A DNA stretch of 17,881 nt, taken from the NCBI GenBank assembly GCA_900767405.1, contig CAAFZB010000048.1, positions 1 to 17,881 on the forward strand, in the 5' to 3' direction. Shown here one piece after another: positions 6,097 to 12,813 of the stretch. Both the position numbers and the translations under genes were made by a program. The number at the start of each line of letters is the position of its first letter. Position 1 is the first letter of the stretch. Below the pieces are notes generated by a model. The model saw only the letters and a list, made by a program, of their open reading frames with translations. It did no database searches and was not told where the DNA came from. This DNA comes from Rikenellaceae bacterium. GTDB taxonomy: Bacteria; Bacteroidota; Bacteroidia; Bacteroidales; UBA932.

Positions 6097-7818
6097 TTAC
6101 ATTATTTCCGCTTCGGGCAGTCGGAACCCACGGTCCCCCTTTGGCCTTGCAAAACTTGATATGACGGTTATCATACCTACCCTTCCGAAGAACATCAGAA
6201 AAATGATGACAATCTTCCCGGCATCGGAAAGAAGAGGTGTCGCATTCAGAGATGAACCTACCGTAGAAAAAGCCGACACGCATTCAAAAGCCACCGCCGA
6301 CAACGACAGCCCGGGGCTCACAACGCTGCACAAGAATATCGACACGGCCAGCACAACAATAGAAATAACTATGGTTGCATTCGCCCTGTGCACAGAATTG
6401 TGTGTAATCTCCCTGTTGAATATCTCGATTCTGGACCTTCCCCTCATTACGGCGGCAACGTTAAGCAGCGCAACGGCAAGGTTGTTCACCTTTACACCTC
6501 CGGCCGTAGATTGGGACGCACCTCCCACCCACATAAGAAACATATACAGCAAAATGGTCTGTATGCGGAAACCTGTCAGGTCGACGCTTACGAATCCGGC
6601 TGTTCTCGGACTCGCGGAATTGAAGAATGCCTGCGTTATTTTCCAGAACACGCCCCGGCCGGCAAAGGCCGAATTCCATTCAAAAACAGCGGTCAGAACC
6701 GTACCGACAAAAAGAAGGACAGCCGAAAATACGAGAACTATCCTTGTATTTACACTGAATGCCGCAACGTGCCTTATCTTGCGTGAAAATATTTTCTTTA
6801 TCTCTACCAGAACAGGATAACCTATTCCTCCCAGGATGACAAGAATGCTTATTGTCCAGAAAATGACATAATTGCCGTCAAGAATCAAAGGATTCGCAAG
6901 CCCCTGTGCATAATTTGAGAAACCCGCATTGCAAAACCCGGAAACAGAATGGAATATAGAGAAGAATATCTCCTGCTTCGTATCCAAACCCAAAGTGCCG
7001 TTAATGCTCAGCCAGATAATTGCAAAGCCGGCCGCTTCCAGAAAAAACGTAAATGCAATTATATTTTTCAATGTCGACCATATCGACGACAGAGAATTGG
7101 ATGAAAGCATATCCTTGACAACCATCTGGTTGTTTACCGAAATCTCTCCCATAAAAAACAAAGCGAAGAAACTCGTCAAGGTCATCACTCCCAATCCTCC
7201 AACCTGAACAAGCAGCAATATTATTATCTGGCCGGGAACAGTGAAGGTCGAGGCCAGGTCTACGGGAATCAAGCCTGTTACGCACACGGCGCTGGTAGCT
7301 GTAAAAAGCGAATCTATCCAATTCAGATTGACCTCTGGAACCGTGCAGTTAGGCATCAGCAGAAGCAGGGAACCTATAAGAATGATGACGAGGAAACTGC
7401 TTGCCAGAACGGCCCAGGGATTTGTCCTCTTTCCAAGAATGTGGGTAAGGAAATATGACAGTTCCAGTATGGAAAAAAGCAAAAGCAAACAATTTTTCAG
7501 GAACGCCATATCGAATACATCCGACGACGGGACCAATACCGGAACAATGGTAAGTATCAGCAATATATTCATTGCCAGACCCATACCTTTGAAAGCTTTC
7601 CTTATATACTGCGGCTTGAGGATTATATGAAAAATACGGTCGAGAATAAAAACGGCCCATACATAATCAAAAAACCAGGACATTCCCTCCCTCTGGCCAA
7701 CCGAAAGCGGAAAGCCGTATTTGATGACAGAGCCGGCCACCATAAGCAAGGCCGTCACCAGAGTGACCGTTCTTACCACCTGGAGAACAACCTCGGCTGA
7801 ACTGTTGTTTTTAATCAT
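6097..7818 (-). CDS. trkH: TrkH/KtrB-type K+ transporter pore subunit
   Basis: A 573-residue membrane protein that takes up K+ (possibly with Na+ or H+ coupling). Four pore-loop filter segments are recognisable: TSAVCVTGL (175-183), SVSGFCNAGF (291-300), SPRTAGF (403-409) and SAFSTVGSS (515-523). Each has the filter glycine (182, 299, 408, 521). The intramembrane gate region is glycine-rich (VGGASQSTAGG, 431-441). About 130 N-terminal residues with extra hydrophobic segments precede the first pore unit, giving a long version common in Bacteroidota. The open frame extends upstream to 8301, but that part is antisense to the neighbouring gene, is poor in membrane features, and lies upstream of the -7 box at 7857-7864. 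ATG 7818 (MIKNNSS) is therefore chosen. trkA follows 28 bases downstream. Confidence 0.93.
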   Translation of the reverse strand: MIKNNSSAEVVLQVVRTVTLVTALLMVAGSVIKYGFPLSVGQREGMSWFFDYVWAVFILDRIFHIILKPQYIRKAFKGMGLAMNILLILTIVPVLVPSSDVFDMAFLKNCLLLLFSILELSYFLTHILGKRTNPWAVLASSFLVIILIGSLLLLMPNCTVPEVNLNWIDSLFTATSAVCVTGLIPVDLASTFTVPGQIIILLLVQVGGLGVMTLTSFFALFFMGEISVNNQMVVKDMLSSNSLSSIWSTLKNIIAFTFFLEAAGFAIIWLSINGTLGLDTKQEIFFSIFHSVSGFCNAGFSNYAQGLANPLILDGNYVIFWTISILVILGGIGYPVLVEIKKIFSRKIRHVAAFSVNTRIVLVFSAVLLFVGTVLTAVFEWNSAFAGRGVFWKITQAFFNSASPRTAGFVSVDLTGFRIQTILLYMFLMWVGGASQSTAGGVKVNNLAVALLNVAAVMRGRSRIEIFNREITHNSVHRANATIVISIVVLAVSIFLCSVVSPGLSLSAVAFECVSAFSTVGSSLNATPLLSDAGKIVIIFLMFFGRVGMITVISSFARPKGDRGFRLPEAEIM

Positions 7819-7856
7819 CGGGGAATCCGTATTTTTTCTGCAAAAAGATAACTCTG

Positions 7857-7864
7857 CAAAGATA
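7857..7864 (-). promoter_or_regulatory. -7 box of trkH
   Basis: TATCTTTG on the minus strand is an exact TAnnTTTG match, predicting a leader of about 30 bases before ATG 7818. The TTG upstream leaves only a 13-base spacer, so the -33 element is not convincing. The site lies back to back with the promoter of the plus-strand operon. Confidence 0.5.
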
Positions 7865-7881
7865 AGAAAAAAGGCGGCAAC

Positions 7882-7895
7882 CGATACCGGTACCG
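7882..7895. promoter_or_regulatory. Imperfect palindrome between divergent promoters
   Basis: CGATACCGGTACCG has a perfect 8-base palindromic core, TACCGGTA (7885-7892), and pairs again at the outer two positions on each side, with one mismatched pair. It lies between the -7 boxes of trkH and the DUF4434 gene, where a regulator could act on both. No regulator gene is present in the window. Confidence 0.3.
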
Positions 7896-7900
7896 CTGTC

Positions 7901-7931
7901 TTGCACTTGGCCCCATTTTTATTTATATTTG
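7901..7931 (+). promoter_or_regulatory. Promoter of the DUF4434-MFS-DUF5009-phosphoesterase operon
   Basis: TTG at 7901-7903 and TATATTTG at 7924-7931 are spaced by 20 bases, matching the Bacteroidota -33/-7 architecture. The expected transcript starts near 7936, leaving a leader of about 20 AT-rich bases before ATG 7955. No further promoter is evident before 12810, so the four genes probably share this one. Confidence 0.65.
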
Positions 7932-7954
7932 TACTTACACTAAAAACAATATTT

Positions 7955-9058
7955 ATGACCAACCGCAGAACATTCCTCAAGACAGCGACGGCAGCCGCTG
8001 CCGCAGCCGTGTGTGCACCGGTTATCAACAGCTGCAAGCAATCGGCTTCCCAGGCCGCCATAGGTACAAACCGAATAATGGAACCTCTCGATTCTAACGG
8101 AGGCTCTTCCCTGATAATTCCCAAAGGAGCAGGACTCCCTATCACAGGAACCTTCCTGGATGAAATATCCCACGATATCCCCCACCAGAACTGGGGCGCG
8201 GCAGAGTGGGACTGCGATTTCCAGAATATGAAAGCGATTGGCATAGACACCGTGATAATGATTCGCAGCGGATATCGCAAGTTCATCACCTGGCCAAGCA
8301 AATACCTGCTTGGAAAAGGATGCTATATGCCCTCTATGGATCTTGTGGAACTTTTCCTCAGCCTTGCAGACAAATATGGGATGAAGTTCTATTTCGGACT
8401 TTACGACAGCGGCAGATATTGGGACACCGGAGATATGAGCTACGAACTGGAATCAAACAAATACGTAATCGACGAAGTCTGGAGTCTTTACGGCCACCAC
8501 AAAAGTTTCCAGGGATGGTATATTTCTACCGAGATAAGCCGTAAGACAAAAGGATGCATAGAGACTTTCCACGAAATGGGAAAGATGTGCAAAGACGTTT
8601 CCAACGGTCTTCCCACCTTTATCTCTCCCTGGATTGACGGAAAGAAAGCCATTATGGGGACAGGCCTCACTTCCAAGAAAGGAGTTTCCGTTCAAAGACA
8701 CGAGCAGGAGTGGAACGAGATATTCGACGGCATCCACGACGTAGTCGATGCCTGCGCATTCCAGGACGGACACATTGACTACGACGAGCTGGACGCTTTC
8801 TTTAGTGTGAACAAGAAACTTGCCGACAAATACGGTATGCAGTGCTGGACAAACGCCGAGACCTTCGATCGCGATATGCCTATCAACTTCCTGCCCATAA
8901 AGTTTGACAAACTCAGAATGAAACTGGAAGCTGCAAAGCGCTGCGGCTACGACAAAGCCATCACTTTCGAATTCTCGCATTTCCTTTCTCCCCAGTCGGC
9001 ATACCTGCAGGCAGGACATCTCTATGACCTTTACAAGGAATACTTCAACATAAAGTAG
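7955..9058 (+). CDS. Tat-exported DUF4434 TIM-barrel, glycoside hydrolase-like protein
   Basis: A 367-residue protein. The N terminus has a twin-arginine signal, NRRTFLK (3-9), then an alanine-rich stretch (11-19) ending in VINSC (23-27). Cys27 could be a lipidation site, making it a Tat lipoprotein. Mature residues from about 62 to the end resemble DUF4434 proteins, predicted TIM barrels related to glycoside hydrolases: TGTFLDEISHDIPHQNW (64-80), GIDTVIMIRSGYR (96-108), FYFGLYDSGRYW (145-156), GWYISTEISR (187-196), PWIDGK (225-230) and CWTNAETF (297-304). Glu193 and Glu302 end strand-like segments and are my candidates for catalytic acids; this is inference. The ATG at 7955 is chosen because the signal peptide starts there, after the promoter at 7901-7931. 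It is the first gene of a tight operon, with the sugar permease starting 7 bases after its stop codon, which fits release or trimming of a sugar for uptake. Activity is unknown. Confidence 0.82.
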   Translation: MTNRRTFLKTATAAAAAAVCAPVINSCKQSASQAAIGTNRIMEPLDSNGGSSLIIPKGAGLPITGTFLDEISHDIPHQNWGAAEWDCDFQNMKAIGIDTVIMIRSGYRKFITWPSKYLLGKGCYMPSMDLVELFLSLADKYGMKFYFGLYDSGRYWDTGDMSYELESNKYVIDEVWSLYGHHKSFQGWYISTEISRKTKGCIETFHEMGKMCKDVSNGLPTFISPWIDGKKAIMGTGLTSKKGVSVQRHEQEWNEIFDGIHDVVDACAFQDGHIDYDELDAFFSVNKKLADKYGMQCWTNAETFDRDMPINFLPIKFDKLRMKLEAAKRCGYDKAITFEFSHFLSPQSAYLQAGHLYDLYKEYFNIK

Positions 9059-9065
9059 TGCAGCT

Positions 9066-10457
9066 ATGAAAGTTCACGGATCCAACATTGGTTACGTAAT
9101 ATTCCTGTCCATTGTCGCAGCTCTGGGAGGAATCCTGTTCGGTTATGACACCGCGGTCATTTCCGGCACCACAACCGACGTCGCTTCACAGTTCGGCCTC
9201 AACGATATCTCCAAGGGATGGTATGTCGGATGCGCCCTGGTAGGCTCCATCATAGGAGTTGCAGTTGCCGGTATGCTCAGCGACTTCCTTGGAAGGAAAA
9301 GGACAATGCTCATCGCCTCTGTCCTGTTCAGCGTATCGGCAATAGGTTGCTGTCTGTGTGTGGGTATCGACGATCTGGTCATCTACAGAATAATAGGAGG
9401 ACTGGGCATAGGTATCGTTTCCATCGTGTCTCCAATCTACATATCCGAGATATCTCCGGCAAAGATTCGCGGAACAATGGTTTCGCTGTATCAGCTGGCT
9501 GTCACAATGGGCCTTCTCCTGGCATACCTTATAAACTTCATAATTCTCAAGAACTCGGGCACGGCCACCTTCAGCGGCTTCTTCAAATGGATTTTCGCCG
9601 ACGAGCTCTGGAGAGGCATGCTCGGTTCCGAGACTGTGGTCACCCTGCTTTTCTTCCTCGTCATCTTCTTTATTCCCGAAAGTCCGCGCTGGCTCATTGT
9701 CAAAGGCCGTGACGAAAGGGCTATGAAGATATTCCGCCGCCTCAAGAGCGAAGAAAGCGGAGCTGTCGAAGAATATTCCCTTACCAAGGCATCGATTGCC
9801 GGAGAAGTGAAATCCGAATGGAGCGCACTTAGGGAGAAAGGTATTGTCAAAGCCGTTGTCATAGGCTCCGCCATTGCCATCCTGGGACAATTTATGGGTG
9901 TGAACGCCGTCCTTTACTATGGACCCGACATCTTTGCCGATGCCGGACTTGCAGCCGAGGATTCATCTTTCTCTACCGTTCTCGTGGGACTTGTCAATAT
10001 GCTTACCACTGTCCTTGCCGTTTTCATCATAGACAAGGTGGGACGAAAGAAACTTATATATTTCGGAGTAAGCAGTATGATTCTCTGCCTTATCGCGATA
10101 GGCACCATATTCGCCCTGGGCAAGGGAGGAATCCTTCTTCTGGTATTTTTCCTGCTCTATATTTTCAGCCAGGCTATCTCCATCAGCGCCGTCGTATTCG
10201 TTCTTCTGTCCGAGATGTATCCAAACAGGGTCCGCGGTATCGCTATGTCCATAGCCGGTCTGGCACTCTGGGTCGGGACCTATCTCATAGGACAGTTCAC
10301 TCCCTGGTGTATGTCCAACCTCACTCCTGCAGGTACGTTCTTCCTGTTTGCCGTTATGTGCATACCTTATATGCTCATTATGTGGAAAAAGGTTCCGGAG
10401 ACTACCGGCAAGACCCTTGAAGAAATCGAAGCATACTGGAAGAGTCAGAACCAATGA
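9066..10457 (+). CDS. Sugar-porter MFS permease (XylE-like)
   Basis: A 463-residue, 12-helix transporter of the sugar porter family, likely a proton symporter. Family marks are GGILFGYDTAVISG (21-34, Asp28 equivalent to the proton-linked Asp27 of XylE), DFLGRKR (73-79), PESPRWL (204-210), GQFMGVNAVLYYGP (274-287), DKVGRKK (323-329) and VPETTGKTLEEIE (443-455). Compared with E. coli XylE, Gln168 and Gln289 have counterparts (Gln143, Gln275) and Asn294 is Asn280. Gln288, Trp392 and Gln415 are replaced by Gly274, Phe378 and Leu401, so the sugar may not be xylose or glucose. The XylE comparison is from memory. It starts at the ATG 7 bases after the DUF4434 stop codon and overlaps the next gene by 4 bases (ATGA), implying coupled translation. 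Confidence 0.92.
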   Translation: MKVHGSNIGYVIFLSIVAALGGILFGYDTAVISGTTTDVASQFGLNDISKGWYVGCALVGSIIGVAVAGMLSDFLGRKRTMLIASVLFSVSAIGCCLCVGIDDLVIYRIIGGLGIGIVSIVSPIYISEISPAKIRGTMVSLYQLAVTMGLLLAYLINFIILKNSGTATFSGFFKWIFADELWRGMLGSETVVTLLFFLVIFFIPESPRWLIVKGRDERAMKIFRRLKSEESGAVEEYSLTKASIAGEVKSEWSALREKGIVKAVVIGSAIAILGQFMGVNAVLYYGPDIFADAGLAAEDSSFSTVLVGLVNMLTTVLAVFIIDKVGRKKLIYFGVSSMILCLIAIGTIFALGKGGILLLVFFLLYIFSQAISISAVVFVLLSEMYPNRVRGIAMSIAGLALWVGTYLIGQFTPWCMSNLTPAGTFFLFAVMCIPYMLIMWKKVPETTGKTLEEIEAYWKSQNQ

Positions 10458-11785
10458 CAAAACGTATCCGGGCAATAGATATGATCAGAGGACTCACCAT
10501 TATAGGGATGGTCTTCTGTGCATCTTTCAGCTGGGACAGCGGGCTTCCCGCATTTATGTTCCATTGCCAGGAACCCCCTCCCGACTATATTTTCTCTCCG
10601 CAGACAAGAGGGATAACCTGGGTAGACCTGGTCTTCCCCTTCTTCCTGTTCTCAATGGGAGCCGCATTCCCGGCAGCGCTCGGAAAGAAAATTGAAAAAG
10701 GCACGAAGCCCTCAAAAGTAGCTCTCTCCCTTTTACGCCGGTGGATAACACTCGTACTGTTCGCACTTGTGCTTGGCAACAGCGGTAAGATTTTCGCTAC
10801 CCAGGCGCCCGAACTCGTCAAAGGCATACTTCTCGTATGCGGATGGCTTGCTCTGTTTGCGAGCCTCGTAAGGACCTCCCGTCCCTGGGTGAATCTGTGC
10901 GGCTACGCCTCGCTTCTGGGAATTTTCCTGATAGAAGCGCTGGCATTCAAGGCCGAATTGAGCCTCTACACCTCAGACATCATAATATTGATACTGGCGT
11001 GGATGGCGCTGCTTGGCGGTCTTATCTGGCTGGGCACGAGAAACCGCAGGCCTTTGAGGATTCTAATCTTCGCCTTTATCCTCACTGTCAAGGCTCTTTC
11101 TTCCTACACTCCGGTATTCGACCGGGTTACGGTTCCGTCGGAGCTGGCCTGGCTGTTCAGCTGGGGGTTCTGCCAGTACCTGCTCATAGTGATACCGGCG
11201 TCCTTCGTCGGAGAGCTGCTTCTTAAAGAGGATGGAAACGAGGCCGTGGGACTCGCCGCGCTTATTCCGGTTGCCGCCGTCCTCACCCAGCTCTGGGGAC
11301 TCTTTACCCGCAACGTCGCCGCCGATTTCTCAATTACCGTAGCGCTGGCCTTCGCCTATCTGCTTCTTGTGAAGCGCAAGCCCGGAAAATCTGCCGTTAC
11401 CGCCTTCATAGGTTTCTCTCTTCTTATTGCCGGCATAGCCTTCGACCCTCTCGACGGGGGCATTGCAAAGGACTACTGCAACATAAGCTATCTGCTTTGC
11501 ACCGGAGGAATGGCCAGCCTTGTGACGTCGGCTTTCACCGCCCTTGAGAACAAGGGTCATAATGGCGGAATCCTTGGATTATGCGGCCAGAACCCTATGA
11601 TAGCCTATACAATAGTATCGGGCTTCATAAGCCCTGTACTCTACGCCTGCGGACTGCTGGGCCTTCTGGACTCTCTCGGCACCGGGAATATCTTCTGGGG
11701 GCTCACCAGGGGCGTTGTGGTTACTGCCGCAATGTGCCTTTGCACCGCATTTTTTACAAAAAAGAAGATATTCTGGAGAAGTTAG
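10454..11785 (+). CDS. DUF5009 membrane protein, HGSNAT/acyltransferase-like
   Basis: A 443-residue protein with a dozen or so hydrophobic segments. RIRAIDMIRGLTIIGM (4-19) is the start shared by the HGSNAT/YeiB-like acyltransferase clan. FMFHCQEPPPDYIF (34-47) and GITWVDLVFPFFLFSMGAAFP (53-73) are the pattern of the DUF5009 branch typical of Bacteroidota. When aligned through DLVFP to human HGSNAT, the active-site histidine position falls on Ser48. A histidine occurs at 37 in a motif that seems conserved in DUF5009, so a shifted catalytic residue or a loss of acetyltransferase activity are both possible. The ATG overlaps the permease stop codon, and the phosphoesterase gene starts 2 bases after its end. 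It probably modifies the sugar or glycan handled by its neighbours at the inner membrane. It is a distant relative of the protein at 4208-5317. Confidence 0.85.
   Translation: MTKRIRAIDMIRGLTIIGMVFCASFSWDSGLPAFMFHCQEPPPDYIFSPQTRGITWVDLVFPFFLFSMGAAFPAALGKKIEKGTKPSKVALSLLRRWITLVLFALVLGNSGKIFATQAPELVKGILLVCGWLALFASLVRTSRPWVNLCGYASLLGIFLIEALAFKAELSLYTSDIIILILAWMALLGGLIWLGTRNRRPLRILIFAFILTVKALSSYTPVFDRVTVPSELAWLFSWGFCQYLLIVIPASFVGELLLKEDGNEAVGLAALIPVAAVLTQLWGLFTRNVAADFSITVALAFAYLLLVKRKPGKSAVTAFIGFSLLIAGIAFDPLDGGIAKDYCNISYLLCTGGMASLVTSAFTALENKGHNGGILGLCGQNPMIAYTIVSGFISPVLYACGLLGLLDSLGTGNIFWGLTRGVVVTAAMCLCTAFFTKKKIFWRS
11775..11778 (+). promoter_or_regulatory. Shine-Dalgarno-like site for the phosphoesterase gene
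   Basis: GGAG lies 9 bases before ATG 11788, inside the last codons of the DUF5009 gene. Most other starts in the window have no such site. It supports ATG 11788 over in-frame starts further upstream, which lie inside the preceding gene. Confidence 0.45.
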
Positions 11786-11787
11786 AT

Positions 11788-12810
11788 ATGAAAAAGACCC
11801 TTCTTACCATCGCTCTTGGGCTGTTCGCCTTATGCAGTCTGCAGGCACAGGGACCCCTGAAGTTTCACAGTGACGGAACATTCAAGATTGTCCAGTTCAC
11901 AGACCTGCATTACAATGCGCACAAACCTGAATCCAGAATTGCGCTCAGACGGATTGAAGAAGTGCTGGATGCCGAAAACCCAGACCTTGTGGTAATTACG
12001 GGAGACCTTATTTATTCTTCCCCCGCAAAGCAGGCGCTGAGGGACATTCTCAAATGCCTGTCTTCCCGCAACGTTCCCTTCTGCACGGTATTCGGGAACC
12101 ACGACCCCGATTTCGGGATGTCGAAGGCTGCGATGTATGACTACATACGCAGCTTCAATGGGTGCATTATGCCCGAGCGCGAAGGTACCCTCTCCCCCGA
12201 CTATTCCATACCTGTCCTGGCGTGTAACAGCGATTCCACCGCCGGAGTCCTGTATTTCATAGACTCCAACGCCCACCTTTTCCAGGATGGCAGATTCACA
12301 GGATATGACTTTATAAAGGAGTCCCAGATAGAATGGTACAGGCAGACCAGTCGGCAGTTTACCTCTTCAAACGGAGGCACTCCCCTGCCCTCGGTCGCTT
12401 TCTTCCATATCCCCCTTCCGGAATTCCACGATGCAGTCAAGGACGAAAACTGCCCTATGAGAGGAACCAGGATGGAACCTGTCTGCTCCCCTTCCCACAA
12501 CAGCGGGATGTTCGATGCAATCAGGCAGTCCGGCGACATATTCGGAGTGTTCGTAGGTCACGACCACGACAATGACTATGCAGTGGCATACAAAGACATA
12601 CTCCTGGCCTACGGCAGATACACCGGGGGCAATACCGAATACAATAACCTTCCCAACGGCGCCAGAGTCATAATCCTGAAGGAAGGCAGCCGTGAACTCG
12701 ACTCTTATGTAAGAATAAAGGGCGGGCGCATTCTCTGCCCGTTCCGCTTCCCGTCAGATTTCCGCCGGACAGAATGGCGGGACCGTCCGCTGGACCCTGA
12801 GTGCAAATAG
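11788..12810 (+). CDS. Secreted calcineurin-like metallophosphoesterase
   Basis: A 340-residue exported phosphoesterase. A signal peptide covers residues 1 to about 21 (MKKTLLTIALGLFALCSLQA). All five metal-binding blocks of the fold are present in order: FTDLHYN (37-43, Asp39 and His41), TGDLIY (71-76, Asp73), FGNHDPD (102-108, Asn105 and His106), FFHIPLPE (205-212, His207) and VGHDHDND (256-263, His258 and His260). It should therefore be an active two-metal enzyme acting on a phosphomonoester or diester outside the cytoplasm. The arrangement resembles purple-acid/PhoD-like and Bacteroidota metallophosphoesterase family members; the substrate cannot be read from sequence. It is last in the operon, 2 bases after the DUF5009 gene, and its stop codon is 3 bases from the stop of a convergent gene. 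It may remove phosphate from a sugar phosphate before uptake (inference). Confidence 0.92.
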   Translation: MKKTLLTIALGLFALCSLQAQGPLKFHSDGTFKIVQFTDLHYNAHKPESRIALRRIEEVLDAENPDLVVITGDLIYSSPAKQALRDILKCLSSRNVPFCTVFGNHDPDFGMSKAAMYDYIRSFNGCIMPEREGTLSPDYSIPVLACNSDSTAGVLYFIDSNAHLFQDGRFTGYDFIKESQIEWYRQTSRQFTSSNGGTPLPSVAFFHIPLPEFHDAVKDENCPMRGTRMEPVCSPSHNSGMFDAIRQSGDIFGVFVGHDHDNDYAVAYKDILLAYGRYTGGNTEYNNLPNGARVIILKEGSRELDSYVRIKGGRILCPFRFPSDFRRTEWRDRPLDPECK

Positions 12811-12813
12811 GAG

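Noticed and set aside
7819..8301. N-terminal extension of the trkH reading frame by 161 residues
   Set aside because: It is antisense to the DUF4434 signal peptide region, contains low-complexity alanine runs from that signal, and lies upstream of the trkH -7 box at 7857-7864.
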